Positions 16,297 to 26,318 of a stretch of DNA of 64,000 nt are shown here, piece by piece (positions within the stretch are counted from its first letter, which is position 1; every line of letters begins with the position of its first letter). The DNA is taken from contig NZ_FNGE01000007.1 of assembly GCF_900102885.1 (NCBI RefSeq), forward strand, positions 62,001 through 126,000. Direction: 5' to 3'. Under the pieces are notes generated by a model. That model searched no databases. It saw only the letters and a program-made list of their open reading frames with translations, and was not told where the DNA came from. A program made the translations under genes and the position numbers. This stretch comes from Paracoccus chinensis (lineage in GTDB: Bacteria > Pseudomonadota > Alphaproteobacteria > Rhodobacterales > Rhodobacteraceae).

Positions 16297-17970
16297 TTAC
16301 ACCCCGGCCTCCTCGGCTTGGGTTTCGTCCTCGTCGGACGCGGGGTGCAGCTCGTCGGGGTCCACCCAGCCCAGCATGACGCGGGCGGTCATCACCATGT
16401 CCTGCGCCTGTTCCAGCGACACGCCGAAGGGTTCGAGGATGCCGTCGTCCTTGGTGCGCTGGCCGTTCTGCGTGGTCCAGCCGCCCGCAAGCTCCCAGTC
16501 GGCGCAGGTGGCGAAGTCCTCCAGCGTCTTGATGCCGTCCTTGGCCAGCGCCTCGACCATCTGCGGGGTCAGGCCCTCGAACTCGATCAGGCTGTCCTCG
16601 GCACCCAACTCGCGCGCCTTCTCAAGCGCGGCGCGGTTGGCGGCTTCCAGGTGATCGCGGGCGCGGGCCTGCAATTCCTCGGCCGTGCCCTCGTCCACGC
16701 CCTCGATAGAGAGAAGCTCGTCCAGGTCGACGTAGGCCACTTCTTCCAGGTTGGTGAAGCCCTCGGCCACCAGCAGCTGCGCGAAGAACTCGTCCAGGTC
16801 CAGCGTATCCATGAACAGCTGGGTGCGGGCGTTGAACTCGGCCTGGCGGCGCTTGGACTCCTCCTCCTCGGTGAGGATGTCGATGTCGAGACCGGTCAGC
16901 TGCGAGGCGAGCCGCACGTTCTGGCCCCGGCGGCCGATGGCGAGGCTCAGCTGCTCCTCGGGGACCACGACCTCGATGCGGTTGCCGCCGTCCTCGTCCA
17001 CGACGACCTTGGCCACCTCGGCCGGCTGCAGCGCATTCACGAGGAAGGTCGCCTGGTCCTCGGACCACGGGATGATGTCGATCTTCTCGCCCTGAAGCTC
17101 GCCCACGACAGCCTGCACGCGGCTGCCGCGCATGCCGACGCAGGCGCCGACCGGGTCGATCGAGTTGTCATAGGAGATCACGGCGATCTTCGCGCGGCTT
17201 CCGGGATCGCGGGCCACGGCCTTGATCTCGATGACGCCGTCGTAGATTTCCGGCACTTCCATCTTGAACAGCTCGGCCATGAACTGCGGGTCGGTGCGCG
17301 ACAGGAAGATCTGCGGACCGCGCGCCTCGCGGCGGACGTCCTTGACATAGGCGCGGATGCGGTCGTTCGGACGATAGCTTTCGCGGCCGATCTTCTCGTT
17401 GCGGCGCAGGATGGCTTCACCGCGGCCCACGTCCACGATGATGTTGCCGTATTCCTCGCGCTTGACGACGCCGTTGATGATGGTGCCGGCGCGGTCCTTG
17501 AATTCCTCGTACTGGCGGTCGCGCTCGGCCTCGCGGACGCGCTGCAGGATCACCTGCTTGGCCGATTGCGCGGCGATGCGGCCCAGCTCGACCGGGGGCA
17601 CCTGCTCCTCGAAGATGTCGCCGACCTGCGGGCCACCGGCGAAATCCGTCAGCGGCGCGCCGTCGCGCAGCCAGCGCGCGTCCTTGCGGGACTCGAAATA
17701 GGGCTTGGCGTCCCGGACGGTGAACTGCGCCTGGTAGTTCTCGAGCGCCTCGTCCTCGACCACGGTGCGGACGCGGGTGAAGCGCGCGTTGCCGGTCTTG
17801 CGGTCGATGTTGACCCGGATGTCCATTTCCGCGCCGTAGCGGGACTTGGCCGCGCGGGCGAGGCTGTCCTCCATGGCCTCGATGACGAGGCCGGGGTCGA
17901 TCATCTTCTCGCGCGCGACCGCTTCGGCCGTTTGCAGCAGTTCAAGCTGGTTGGCAGAGGTGATGGCCAT
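16297..17970 (-). CDS. nusA: Transcription termination/antitermination factor NusA
   Basis: RNA polymerase-associated pausing, termination and antitermination factor. Order: N-terminal polymerase-binding domain ([19 protein letters not shown]), S1 domain near 135-200, two KH domains ([16 protein letters not shown] and [13 protein letters not shown]), then two C-terminal helix-hairpin-helix repeats and an acidic tail ending EAGV. I start at the ATG six bases after AAGGAG rather than the TTG one codon earlier. The ribosome binding site overlaps the rimP stop region, coupling the two genes. Confidence 0.97.
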   Translation of the reverse strand: MAITSANQLELLQTAEAVAREKMIDPGLVIEAMEDSLARAAKSRYGAEMDIRVNIDRKTGNARFTRVRTVVEDEALENYQAQFTVRDAKPYFESRKDARWLRDGAPLTDFAGGPQVGDIFEEQVPPVELGRIAAQSAKQVILQRVREAERDRQYEEFKDRAGTIINGVVKREEYGNIIVDVGRGEAILRRNEKIGRESYRPNDRIRAYVKDVRREARGPQIFLSRTDPQFMAELFKMEVPEIYDGVIEIKAVARDPGSRAKIAVISYDNSIDPVGACVGMRGSRVQAVVGELQGEKIDIIPWSEDQATFLVNALQPAEVAKVVVDEDGGNRIEVVVPEEQLSLAIGRRGQNVRLASQLTGLDIDILTEEEESKRRQAEFNARTQLFMDTLDLDEFFAQLLVAEGFTNLEEVAYVDLDELLSIEGVDEGTAEELQARARDHLEAANRAALEKARELGAEDSLIEFEGLTPQMVEALAKDGIKTLEDFATCADWELAGGWTTQNGQRTKDDGILEPFGVSLEQAQDMVMTARVMLGWVDPDELHPASDEDETQAEEAGV

Positions 17971-17973
17971 CAA

Positions 17974-18651
17974 TCACTCCTTGGTCGCGGCATCACGGCC
18001 GCCCTGTTCGGTTTCGGGGTCCAGCCCCTCGTCATCCATTTCGATCTCGTCGAAGCCCGCGTCGTCCGGGTCGATCGCCCGGCCGTCACCGATGCCCGCG
18101 CCGGCTTCCGCACCGGGGGGCAGCGTGCCCGCCTCTTTCCGCTGCTTCAGCATCAGCGCGATCAGCTCGTCAGTCAGCAGCAGCTTGGCGTCGCTGAGCC
18201 AGTCGAAGTTCAGGCCGATGGTGTGGGTCTCGCCATGTTCCTCGATGTTCAGCAGGACCTCGTCGCCCTCGACGCCCGCCAGCACGCCCTTGAAGCGCTT
18301 GCGGCCGTCGATGGGCTGGTTGGTTTCCAGCCGCGCGTCATAGCCTTCGAAGGTCGCGAAGTCCTTGAGGCGCGTCAGCGGCCGGTCGATGCCGGGGCTG
18401 GAGACCTCGAGATGATAGGCGTCCTCGAGCGGGTCTTCCACGTCCAGCGTGGCGCTGACGGCCGTCGAGATCTCGGCGCAGTCCTCGACGTTGATGCCGC
18501 CCTCGGGGCGGTCGGCCATGATCTGCAGCGTGGCGGTCCTGCCGCCCTGCAGGCGGATGCGCACGAGTTCGAAGCCCATGCCCTCGATCACCGGCTGGAT
18601 GATCTCGGCCAGGCGCCGGTCGATGGCGGTCTTGGCGATGAGGTCGGTCAT
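17974..18651 (-). CDS. rimP: Ribosome maturation factor RimP
   Basis: Needed for 30S subunit assembly. The first two thirds match Rim[22 protein letters not shown] split over residues 24-45, [19 protein letters not shown] and the highly conserved [16 protein letters not shown]. The 225 residues exceed the usual 150-200 because of a C-terminal acidic tail (about 185-225: [18 protein letters not shown]). First gene of the operon; a terminator-like hairpin stands about 13 bases before its start codon. Confidence 0.95.
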   Translation of the reverse strand: MTDLIAKTAIDRRLAEIIQPVIEGMGFELVRIRLQGGRTATLQIMADRPEGGINVEDCAEISTAVSATLDVEDPLEDAYHLEVSSPGIDRPLTRLKDFATFEGYDARLETNQPIDGRKRFKGVLAGVEGDEVLLNIEEHGETHTIGLNFDWLSDAKLLLTDELIALMLKQRKEAGTLPPGAEAGAGIGDGRAIDPDDAGFDEIEMDDEGLDPETEQGGRDAATKE

Positions 18652-18663
18652 TGTCCGATCCTG

Positions 18664-18694
18664 AAAATGAAAAACGGGCCGTCAGGCGGCCCGT
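18664..18694 (-). terminator. Terminator-like hairpin in the rimP leader
   Basis: Leftward strand: ACGGGCCG, loop CCTGA, CGGCCCGT, then TTTTT-CA-TTTT. The stem is eight base pairs. Its T-tract ends about twelve bases before the rimP ATG. It could end transcription from the upstream polyamine genes, or act as an attenuator for rimP-nusA-infB if the operon promoter lies in the roughly 150 bp further upstream. Confidence 0.75.
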
Positions 18695-18853
18695 GCAAGC
18701 ATCCGGTGGGCGAAGTTTGGACCCCCGCGCCGCTGTGAGGCCTAGATAGGGGAAGACTGTCCCGATTGCAAGGCCCGCGACGGCCTGACGGCCTTTTCCC
18801 GTCGGCGACACTGGCGGCCGAGCCTAAACAGCCCGACCGCCCCTTGTCGCGGC

Positions 18854-20086
18854 TCAGATCGGGCGGTCGCCCTCGGCGTCGATGACGCGGGTGGGCAGGC
18901 CCATCTCGCCCAGCAGTTCCAGGAAGGGACGCGCGGGCAGATCCTCGACATTGGCCATGCGCTTCACGTCCCAGGGGCCGCGCGCAATCAGGATCGCCGC
19001 CGCGACCGGCGGCACGCCCGCCGTGTAGCTGATGCCTTGGCTGCCCACTTCCTCATAGGCCTCCTTGTGGTCGGCGACGTTGTAGATGAAGACCTCGCCC
19101 GGCTGGCCGTCGCGGGTGCCCTTCACCAGGTCGCCGATGCAGGTCTTGCCGGTATAGTCGGGCGCGAGGCTTGCCGGATCGGGCAGCACCGCCTTGACGA
19201 CCTTGAGCGGCACGACCTCCTGCCCCTCGGCGGTCGTCACCGGCTGCTCGGACAGAAGGCCGAGGTTCTTTAGGACCGTGAAGACGTTGATGTAATGCTC
19301 GCCGAAACCCATCCAGAAGCGCACGTCGGCCTGCGGATAGCGGGCGGACAGGCTGTGAACCTCGTCATGGCCCGAGAGATAGGCGGTGCGCTTACCGACG
19401 ACCGGCAGGTCCCATTCGCGGCCGACCTCGAACATGCTGTTCTCGCGCCACTCGCCGCCCTGCCAGGAATAGACGGTGCCGGTGAATTCGCGGAAGTTGA
19501 TCTCGGGGTCGAAGTTCGTGGCGAAGTAGCGGCCGTGCGAGCCCGCGTTGATGTCCACGATGTCGATGGACTCGATCCTGTCGAAATACTCGTCCTCGGC
19601 CAGCCGGGCATAAGCGTTGACGACGCCCGGATCGAAGCCCGCGCCCAGGACGGCGGTGATGCCCGCGGCCTCGACGGCCTCGCGCCGCTTCCATTCGTAG
19701 TTGCCGTACCACGGCGGCGTTTCGCAGATCTTCGCCGGGTCCTCGTGGATCGCCGTGTCGATATAGGCCGCGCCCGCGTCGATGCAGCCCTGCAGCACCG
19801 TCATGTTGATGAAGGCCGAGCCCACGTTGATGACGATCTTTGCTTCCGTCTTGCGGATGAGGTCCGCGACCGCCGCGCTGTCCATGGCGTCCAGCGCATG
19901 GGTCGTGATCGTGCGGCCCTTGGCATGGCCCTTCGCCCTGATCCCCTCGACGATGGCGTCGGCCTTGGACTGGGTCCGGTTCGCCATGTGGATGTCGCCG
20001 AACTCGTCGGCCCATTGCGCGACCTTGTGGGCCACGACCTGGGCGACACCGCCGGCGCCGATGATGAGGACGTTGGGTTTAGCCAC
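18854..20086 (-). CDS. Carboxynorspermidine (carboxyspermidine) synthase
   Basis: Saccharopine dehydrogenase-like enzyme that condenses a diamine with aspartate semialdehyde using NADPH, first step of the alternative spermidine/norspermidine route. Rossmann motif VLIIGAGGVAQVVAHKV at residues 5-21; further conserved blocks are GCIDAGAAYIDTAIHED, GFDPGVVNAYA and INAGSHGRYFATNF. Length 410 is usual. It stands 26 bases downstream of the decarboxylase that completes the pathway, so identity is supported by context. True saccharopine dehydrogenase is a less likely reading. Confidence 0.88.
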   Translation of the reverse strand: MAKPNVLIIGAGGVAQVVAHKVAQWADEFGDIHMANRTQSKADAIVEGIRAKGHAKGRTITTHALDAMDSAAVADLIRKTEAKIVINVGSAFINMTVLQGCIDAGAAYIDTAIHEDPAKICETPPWYGNYEWKRREAVEAAGITAVLGAGFDPGVVNAYARLAEDEYFDRIESIDIVDINAGSHGRYFATNFDPEINFREFTGTVYSWQGGEWRENSMFEVGREWDLPVVGKRTAYLSGHDEVHSLSARYPQADVRFWMGFGEHYINVFTVLKNLGLLSEQPVTTAEGQEVVPLKVVKAVLPDPASLAPDYTGKTCIGDLVKGTRDGQPGEVFIYNVADHKEAYEEVGSQGISYTAGVPPVAAAILIARGPWDVKRMANVEDLPARPFLELLGEMGLPTRVIDAEGDRPI

Positions 20087-20112
20087 CGCAGCGATCTCCT
20101 TTCGAGGTTGGG

Positions 20113-21213
20113 TCAGGACAGCGAGTCCCGGTAGTCGTCGTAGCCGAACGAGCGGACGGTCGTGATGGTGCCGTCAAGCTCGCGGATGCAGATGGCGGGC
20201 ATGGCGACGCCGTTGAACCAGTTCTTCTTGACCATGGTATAGCCCGCCGCGTCCTGCACGCTGATGCGGTCGCCGACCCTCAGCGGCTGCGGGAAACGCG
20301 CATCGCCGAAGATGTCGCCCGCAAGGCAGGACTTGCCCGCGATCTGGTATTCGTGGTCGCCGTCCTGCGGCAGCTTGGCATTTTCGCGGTAGATCAGCAG
20401 GTCGAGCATATGCGCCTCGATGCTGGAATCGACCACGGCGACCTCTTTCCCGTTGTTCAGGATGTCCAGCACCGTGAGTTCCAGCGTCGTGGTGCCGGTG
20501 ATGCTGGCCTCGCCCGGTTCCAGGTAGACCTGCACGCCGAAGCGGTCGGAAAACGCCTTGAGCCGGTCGGCAAGGTCGTCCAGTGGATAGCCTTCGCCCG
20601 TGAAATGGATGCCGCCGCCGAGGCTGACCCATTTCAGCTTTTCCAGGAAGGTGCCGAACTCGGCCTCGATCCGGTCGAGTTGGCCCGAGAAGAGGTCGAA
20701 GTCCCGGTTCTCGCAGTTGTAGTGGATCATCACGCCGGTGATCCGGTCCAGCGCCTGTTCCAGCCGTGCCATGTCCCATTCGCCCAGGCGCGAGAACTTG
20801 CGCGCGGGGTCCGCGAGATCGAAGCCGCTGGTGGAAAAGCGTGGGTTCAGCCGCAGCCCGCGCGCGATCCCCTGTGCCCGGTCGCCGAAGCGGTCCAGCT
20901 GGCCGAGGCTATTGAAGATGATCTTGTCAGCATAGGTCACCGCCTCGTCGATCTCGTGATCGGCCCAGGCGACGGAATAGGCGTGCGTCTCGCCCCCGAA
21001 CTTCTCGCGTCCCAGCCGCAACTCGTTCAGCGAGGACGAGGTGGTGCCGTCCATGGACTGCGACATCTGGTCGAAGACGCCCCAGGTCGCAAAGCACTTC
21101 AGTGCCAGCAGCGTCTTTGCACCGGAACGCTCGCGCAGGCGCACCATCCTGTCCATGTTCGCCTGCAGCTTCGCACGGTCGATCAGGTAAAAGGGCGTCT
21201 GCGGTTCGGTCAT
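20113..21213 (-). CDS. nspC: Carboxynorspermidine decarboxylase
   Basis: PLP enzyme of the alanine-racemase fold that decarboxylates carboxy(nor)spermidine to the free polyamine. Seen: LLALKCFATWGVF with the Schiff-base lysine, IHYNCENRDFD, SLGGGIHFTGEGYP, VYLEPGEASITGT and the late KSCLAGDIFGD with the active-site cysteine. I start at the ATG giving MTEPQTPFYLID, 366 residues, because the family begins here; the open frame extends 21 codons upstream without recognisable content. Its gene order, decarboxylase then synthase, suggests one operon. Confidence 0.9.
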   Translation of the reverse strand: MTEPQTPFYLIDRAKLQANMDRMVRLRERSGAKTLLALKCFATWGVFDQMSQSMDGTTSSSLNELRLGREKFGGETHAYSVAWADHEIDEAVTYADKIIFNSLGQLDRFGDRAQGIARGLRLNPRFSTSGFDLADPARKFSRLGEWDMARLEQALDRITGVMIHYNCENRDFDLFSGQLDRIEAEFGTFLEKLKWVSLGGGIHFTGEGYPLDDLADRLKAFSDRFGVQVYLEPGEASITGTTTLELTVLDILNNGKEVAVVDSSIEAHMLDLLIYRENAKLPQDGDHEYQIAGKSCLAGDIFGDARFPQPLRVGDRISVQDAAGYTMVKKNWFNGVAMPAICIRELDGTITTVRSFGYDDYRDSLS

Positions 21214-21422
21214 GGACGGAAGCCTCGGGCGGGAAAGGGAAACCGGGCATATAGGGCTGCGGACCCTGCCTGACAAGCAACTGCGACGCTGGCGTGACGC
21301 CCCTTGCCGGAACGGGTCACGCCTCTCCGCGTTGCGGTTGCGCTGCGCCCTGACGCTCGCCCATCTGGTGCGTCGGGGATTTCGCCCCTAGATCGTCACC
21401 ATCGCCTGACAGGAGCCTTGCC

Positions 21423-21683
21423 ATGACCGCCCGCGTCGAGATCTACGCCACCCAGAGCTGCCCCTATTGCCACGCCGCCCGCGGGCTTCTGCAGAAGAAG
21501 GGCGTGGATTACGAACTGATCGACGTCGGCCGCGAGCCCGAGCGCCGCTCCGAGATGACCCAGCGCGCCCATGGCCGCCGCACCGTGCCGCAGATCTTCA
21601 TCGACGGCACGCATGTGGGCGGGTCCGACGACATCCACGCGCTGGACCGGCAGGGCAAGCTGGACGCGATGCTGGGCCTGTAA
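21423..21683 (+). CDS. grxC: Glutaredoxin 3
   Basis: Glutathione-dependent disulfide reductase in the cytosol, 86 residues. Dithiol active site CPYC at residues 13-16, cis-proline motif TVPQIFIDG and the glutathione-binding GGSDDIHALD. A CAGGAG ribosome binding site precedes the ATG. First of a rightward three-gene group: the nitrilase gene starts three bases after it. Confidence 0.95.
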   Translation: MTARVEIYATQSCPYCHAARGLLQKKGVDYELIDVGREPERRSEMTQRAHGRRTVPQIFIDGTHVGGSDDIHALDRQGKLDAMLGL

Positions 21684-21686
21684 TCC

Positions 21687-22526
21687 ATGCGCGCCGCCCT
21701 GATCCAGTTGAACGTCGGCGACGATCCGGCGGCCAACCTGCCCGTGACGCTGGACTTCATGCGCCAGGCGGCGGCGGGCGGCGCGACCCTGCTGCTGACG
21801 CCCGAGGCCACGAACATCGTGACGCCCGACCGCGACCGGCAGCGGGCCCTGCTCGTCCCCGAAAGCGATGACCCGACGCTGGCCGCCCTGCGCGAGGCCG
21901 CGCGCGAGCTGGGCGTCTGGCTGTCCATCGGCTCGCTGTCCCTGCGCCACGACGACCCGGCCGAGGAGCGCCTTGCCAACCGCGGCTTCCTGGTCTCGCC
22001 CGAGGGCGGGATCGTGGCGCGCTATGACAAGATCCACATGTTCGACGTGGATATCGCCGAGGGCGAAAGCTTCCGGGAAAGCGCGTCCTTCCGGCCCGGC
22101 AACCGCGTTGTCGTGGCCCAAGGCCCCGAGCCCATCGGCATGACCATCTGCTACGACCTGCGCTTCCCCGCGCTTTACCGCCGCCTGTCCAGGGCCGGCG
22201 CGCGCATCCTGACCGTGCCCGCGGCCTTCCATCCCCAGACGGGCGAGGCGCATTGGCATGTCCTTCTGCGCGCCCGCGCGATCGAGACGGGCTGCTTCGT
22301 GCTGGCCGCCGCCCAGACCGGCACCCATCCTGCCCCGCACAGCCCCGACAGGAAGCCGCGGCAGGGCTATGGCCATTCGCTGGCCGTGGCCCCCTGGGGC
22401 GAGGTGCTGGCCGATGCGGGGACCGAGCCCGGCGTCACGCTGGTAGACCTGGACATGGCCCGGGTGGACGACGCCCGCGCCCGCGTGCCCGCCTGGCGCC
22501 ACGATCCCGTGGTCTGGGGACCATGA
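21687..22526 (+). CDS. Carbon-nitrogen hydrolase (nitrilase superfamily, Nit-like amidase)
   Basis: Cleaves a C-N bond of an amide. The catalytic triad is visible as Glu40 (LLLTPEATN), Lys115 (YDKIHMFDVD) and Cys155 (MTICYDLRFP). The 279-residue length and these motifs resemble the Nit1/Nit2 branch, whose members hydrolyse deaminated glutathione or omega-amides. Following directly on glutaredoxin, a role in glutathione damage repair is attractive but inferred. It overlaps the marR-type gene by four bases. Confidence 0.88.
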   Translation: MRAALIQLNVGDDPAANLPVTLDFMRQAAAGGATLLLTPEATNIVTPDRDRQRALLVPESDDPTLAALREAARELGVWLSIGSLSLRHDDPAEERLANRGFLVSPEGGIVARYDKIHMFDVDIAEGESFRESASFRPGNRVVVAQGPEPIGMTICYDLRFPALYRRLSRAGARILTVPAAFHPQTGEAHWHVLLRARAIETGCFVLAAAQTGTHPAPHSPDRKPRQGYGHSLAVAPWGEVLADAGTEPGVTLVDLDMARVDDARARVPAWRHDPVVWGP

Positions 22527-22975
22527 GCGACGACGGCGAATCCACCGCCTCGCTGGCGGCAAGCCTGTTCGCCGAAGTCATCATCAGCGAACAGATGGCC
22601 CGCGCGCTGGTCACCCGCGTCCTGCCCAAGGGAATGCAGCTGTCGCATTTCTCGGTGCTGAACCTGCTCGCGCATCTGAACGAGGAACGCACGCCCGCGC
22701 AGCTGGCCGAGGCTTTCCACGTCAACCGCAGCGCCATGACCAACACGATCAGCCGGCTGGAATGGGCAGGCCATGTCCATGTCCGCCCCGACTGGGACGA
22801 TGCGCGGCGCAAGTGGGTGGGGATCAGCCCCTCGGGGCGCAAGGCGCGCGACGCGGCGCTGGCGGCCTTCATGCCGCGCCTGACCGAGGTCGTCCGCGAC
22901 ATCGGCCCGGCCGAGGTCCGCCGCGCCCTGCCCATCCTTCGCCGGCTGCGCGAGCGGCTGGAGGAAGAGGCGTAA
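22523..22975 (+). CDS. MarR-family transcriptional regulator
   Basis: 150-residue winged-helix regulator. The DNA-binding region is FSVLNLLAHLNEERTPAQLAEAF followed by HVNRSAMTNTISRLEWAGHV (split over residues 45-88), and the wing carries DDARRKWVGISPSG. Flanking helices form the dimer interface. The ATG overlaps the nitrilase stop (ATGA). Ligand and targets are unknown; autoregulation of the grxC group is possible but no operator is evident. Confidence 0.88.
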   Translation: MSDDGESTASLAASLFAEVIISEQMARALVTRVLPKGMQLSHFSVLNLLAHLNEERTPAQLAEAFHVNRSAMTNTISRLEWAGHVHVRPDWDDARRKWVGISPSGRKARDAALAAFMPRLTEVVRDIGPAEVRRALPILRRLRERLEEEA

Positions 22976-22978
22976 GGC

Positions 22979-23725
22979 CTACTGCCTCACGCCCGTCACC
23001 AGGTAGTTCACCGACAGGTCGCGCTTGGACAGCGACCAGGACCAGCCCAGCGGATTGAAGACCATCCCGCTGCGGTCCACGACGGTGACGCCCGCGGCCT
23101 CGAACATGCCCGCGAGTTCATCGGGGCGGATGAAGCGCGACCATTCATGCGTGCCGCGCGGCAGCCAGCGCATGATCCACTCGGCGCCCACGATGGCAGC
23201 GGCAAAGCTTTGCGGTGTGCGGTTCAGGGTGGATGCGATCAGCAGCCCACCCGGCCGCAGAAGCCGAGCGCAGGTCGTGATGAAGGCCTGCGGGTCAGCG
23301 ACATGCTCGACGATCTCCAGCGCAAGGACCACGTCGAAGCGGGCGCCTTCGGCCAGGATCGCCTCGGCCGTGGTGGCGCGATAGTCGATGGGCAGGTCCG
23401 ACTGGGCCGCATGGACGCGGGCGACCTCGATGTTCTCGGCACCGGCATCGGCACCCGTGACGGCGGCGCCAAGGCGCGCCATCGGTTCGGACACCAGCCC
23501 GCCGCCGCAGCCGATGTCCAGCAGCCGCAGCCCCTCGAAGGGCCGCAGGGACTTGCGGTCGCGCCCGAACTCGGCGGCGATCTGGCCGGCGATGTAATCC
23601 AGCCGCACCGGGTTCAGCATGTGCAGCGGCTTGAACTTGCCGGCCGGGTCCCACCATTCGGCCGCCATCGCCTGGAACTTGGCGACCTCGGCCGCGTCGA
23701 TGCTGCTGGGTCCGGTTGTGTCCAT
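22979..23725 (-). CDS. ubiG: Ubiquinone biosynthesis O-methyltransferase UbiG
   Basis: SAM-dependent methyltransferase carrying out the two O-methylations of ubiquinone synthesis (demethylubiquinol and 2-polyprenyl-6-hydroxyphenol). Seen: [19 protein letters not shown], the SAM loop [30 protein letters not shown] and [15 protein letters not shown]. 248 residues, the usual length. Convergent with the marR-type gene and divergent from the iminopeptidase; single-gene unit. Confidence 0.95.
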   Translation of the reverse strand: MDTTGPSSIDAAEVAKFQAMAAEWWDPAGKFKPLHMLNPVRLDYIAGQIAAEFGRDRKSLRPFEGLRLLDIGCGGGLVSEPMARLGAAVTGADAGAENIEVARVHAAQSDLPIDYRATTAEAILAEGARFDVVLALEIVEHVADPQAFITTCARLLRPGGLLIASTLNRTPQSFAAAIVGAEWIMRWLPRGTHEWSRFIRPDELAGMFEAAGVTVVDRSGMVFNPLGWSWSLSKRDLSVNYLVTGVRQ

Positions 23726-23785
23726 CTCAAGTCCCTCGTTCCGCGCCGGTTGGCGTCCGCCCGGCGCGCGGTATATATCTCAGCC

Positions 23786-24763
23786 ATGGACCGCATGGCA
23801 GACCGAAACGCCGCGTCACCCTCGCATGGCCGGCTTTACCCGCCGATCGAGCCCTTCGACGCCCGCATGATCGACCGGGGCGATGGCCACCGCATCTATG
23901 TCGAGCAATGCGGCAACCCGCAGGGCCGCCCGGTCATGGTCCTGCACGGCGGACCCGGCGGCGGCTGCAGCCCGATGATGCGGCGCTTCTTCGACCCCCA
24001 GCACTGGCGGATCGTGCTGTTCGACCAGCGCGGCTGCGGGCGCTCGCAACCCCATGCCTCGGTCATCGCCAACACCACCGCGCATCTCCTGTCCGACATC
24101 GACGCGATCCGGGCCGAGCTTCGCCTGCCCCCGGCGGTGCTGTTCGGCGGATCGTGGGGCGCAACGCTTGCACTGGCCTATGCCGAGGCGCGCCCCGAGG
24201 CCGTGTCGGCGCTGGTCCTGCGTGGCGTCTTTCTGGGGCAGCGATCGGAACTCGACTGGTTCTACGGCGGCGGCGCAGGCCGGTTCTGGCCCGAGCTCTG
24301 GCAGCGCTTCCGCGACGTGATCCCGGAACCCGAGCGCGGCGACCTGATCGGGGCCTATCACCGGCGCCTCTTCAGCGGCGACCCGGCGATCGAGACCCGC
24401 TATGCGATGCCCTGGCTCGCCTGGGAAAACGCGCTGGCAGGTCTGGACAACGCCTCCTCCGGCCATGCGCCCCCCGCCTATGCACGCGCCTTCGCCCGGC
24501 TGGAAAACCATTACTTCGTCAATGCCTGCTTCCTGGACGAGGGCCAGTTGCTGCGCGACCGCCCCCGGATCGAGCACCTGCCCGCCGTGATCGTTCAGGG
24601 CCGCTACGACATGGTCTGCCCGCCGCTCAGCGCCTGGACTCTGGCGCAGGGCTGGGCGAGGGCGGAATTGCGCATGATCCCCGCCTCGGGCCATGCCCTG
24701 ACCGAGCCGCGCATCGCGGCCGAGCTTGTCCGCGTCATGCAGGCGATGGCGGGCCTCGACTGA
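23786..24763 (+). CDS. pip: Proline iminopeptidase
   Basis: Alpha/beta-hydrolase removing N-terminal proline from peptides. Oxyanion region HGGPGGG (54-60), nucleophile elbow GGSWGATLAL with Ser123, the Asp in VQGRYDMVCPP and the His in ASGHALTEPR complete the triad. 325 residues. The start is the ATG in MDRMADRNAAS; GTATATATCTCAG just before it is a promoter-like AT-rich patch in the gap shared with ubiG. The DQRGCGRS motif also fits the family. Confidence 0.93.
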   Translation: MDRMADRNAASPSHGRLYPPIEPFDARMIDRGDGHRIYVEQCGNPQGRPVMVLHGGPGGGCSPMMRRFFDPQHWRIVLFDQRGCGRSQPHASVIANTTAHLLSDIDAIRAELRLPPAVLFGGSWGATLALAYAEARPEAVSALVLRGVFLGQRSELDWFYGGGAGRFWPELWQRFRDVIPEPERGDLIGAYHRRLFSGDPAIETRYAMPWLAWENALAGLDNASSGHAPPAYARAFARLENHYFVNACFLDEGQLLRDRPRIEHLPAVIVQGRYDMVCPPLSAWTLAQGWARAELRMIPASGHALTEPRIAAELVRVMQAMAGLD

Positions 24764-24784
24764 TCCGCACAGGCCCCCTCGGGC

Positions 24785-24828
24785 CGGAGGCAAATATCCC
24801 AGGGTCCGGGGCAGCGCCCCGGTCCGGC
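24785..24828 (-). repeat. Dispersed hairpin-plus-tail repeat, copy B
   Basis: Leftward strand: hairpin CCGGGGC/GCCCCGG (loop GCT) then ACCCTGGGATATTTGCC. It matches copy A in element order, though the purine tail is degraded. It begins about 15 bases after the der stop and lies between the convergent pip and der genes, so the hairpin may serve as a shared terminator. Confidence 0.65.
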
Positions 24829-24836
24829 GCCGAGGC

Positions 24837-26318
24837 TCACGCCTCCTTGGGCTTCTGCCGGTCCTTGTGCTTGGCCAGCGCCCCGGTCTGCCGCTTGTTC
24901 GACTTGTCCTTGTAGGGGTTCTTCGATCCCTGGTCGCGGAAGGTCAGCCGGATCGGCGTCCCCGGAAGATCGAAATCCTGCCGCAGCCCGTTCACCAGGT
25001 AGCGGCGATAACTTTCCGGGATCTGGTCGGTATGCGTCGCCATGACGACGAAGCCCGGCGGGCGCGTCTTCACTTGCGTCATGTAGCGCAGCCGGATGCG
25101 GCGGCCGCCCGGGGCGGGCGGCGGATGGGCCTCGGTCATGGCGGTCAGCCACTGGTTCAGCCGCGCCGTGCTGATCCGGCGGTTCCAGACCTCATGCGCC
25201 TTCAGGATCGCGTTGTGAAGCCGGTCCAGCCCCTTGCCCGTGCGGGCCGAAACGGTTACCAGGGGCGCGCCCTTCAACTGCGGCAGCAGCCGCTCGAACG
25301 CCTCGCGCAGCTCGTTCAGCTTCTGGGGCTTGTCCTCTTCCAGGTCCCACTTGTTCGCGGCGACCACGACCGCCCGGCCCTCGGTTTCCGCGAAATCGGC
25401 GATGCGCAGGTCCTGCTGCTCGAAGGGGATCGCGACGTCCAGCAGCACCACCACGACCTCGGCGAAGCGCACCGCGCGCAACCCGTCGGCCACGGAAAGC
25501 CGTTCCACCTTGTCGGTGATCCGCGCCTTCTTGCGCATGCCTGCGGTGTCGAAGATGCGCATGGGGGTACCCATGAACTCGGACCTGACCGAGATCGAAT
25601 CGCGCGTGATCCCCGCCTCGGGGCCGGTCAGCAGCCGGTCCTCGCCGATGATCTTGTTGATCAGCGTGGACTTGCCCGCGTTCGGCCGGCCGATTACGGC
25701 GATCTGCAGCGGCCGCGCGGCACTGGGGCGCCAGTCCTCGGCCCCCTCGCCCGATTCCGCCTGCTCATCGGTCAGGGTGACGTCGGTTTCCGGCGCGATG
25801 GGCGCAGGGCGCTCGGACTCGACGATCTCGGACAGCGGCTTCAGGGCGCGGTAGATGTCCTCGAGCCCCTCGCCATGCTCGGCCGAGATGCGCAGCGGCT
25901 CGCCCAGGCCCAGGGACCAGCCCTCGGTGGCCCCGGCCTCGCCCGCGGCACCCTCGGCCTTGTTGGCGGCCAGGATGACGTGCCTGGCGCGCCTGCGCAG
26001 GATATCGGCGAAATATTCATCCGCCGCGGTCACGCCCACGCGGGCGTCGATGACGAACAGGCAGATGTCGGCCTCGTCCACGGCACGCTCGGTCAGGCGC
26101 CGCATCCGGCCTTGCAGGGAATCGTCCTCGACCATCTCGAGGCCCGCCGAGTCGATCACGACGAAGCGCAGGTCGCCCAGGCGCGCGTCGCCTTCGCGCA
26201 GGTCGCGGGTGACGCCGGGCTGGTCATCGACCAGCGCCAGCCGCTTGCCCACCAGGCGGTTGAACAGGGTGGACTTGCCGACATTGGGCCGTCCGACGAT
26301 GGCGAGTGTGAAGGTCAT
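24837..26318 (-). CDS. der: Ribosome-associated double-domain GTPase Der (EngA)
   Basis: GTPase required for 50S subunit maturation. Two tandem G domains: G1 GRPNVGKST at 9-17 and GRPNAGKST near 209, each with DTAG/DSAG and NKxD-type motifs (NKAEG, NKWDL), and a C-terminal KH-like domain ending in a basic [11 protein letters not shown] tail. Start ATG overlaps the bamB stop by one base (TAATG), giving 493 residues. The bamB-der junction is a common proteobacterial arrangement. Confidence 0.97.
   Translation of the reverse strand: MTFTLAIVGRPNVGKSTLFNRLVGKRLALVDDQPGVTRDLREGDARLGDLRFVVIDSAGLEMVEDDSLQGRMRRLTERAVDEADICLFVIDARVGVTAADEYFADILRRRARHVILAANKAEGAAGEAGATEGWSLGLGEPLRISAEHGEGLEDIYRALKPLSEIVESERPAPIAPETDVTLTDEQAESGEGAEDWRPSAARPLQIAVIGRPNAGKSTLINKIIGEDRLLTGPEAGITRDSISVRSEFMGTPMRIFDTAGMRKKARITDKVERLSVADGLRAVRFAEVVVVLLDVAIPFEQQDLRIADFAETEGRAVVVAANKWDLEEDKPQKLNELREAFERLLPQLKGAPLVTVSARTGKGLDRLHNAILKAHEVWNRRISTARLNQWLTAMTEAHPPPAPGGRRIRLRYMTQVKTRPPGFVVMATHTDQIPESYRRYLVNGLRQDFDLPGTPIRLTFRDQGSKNPYKDKSNKRQTGALAKHKDRQKPKEA

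Noticed and set aside
15811..18738. A 975-codon rightward open frame opposite nusA and rimP
   Set aside because: It spans several real genes and their junctions on the other strand, which a true gene would not do; no motif.
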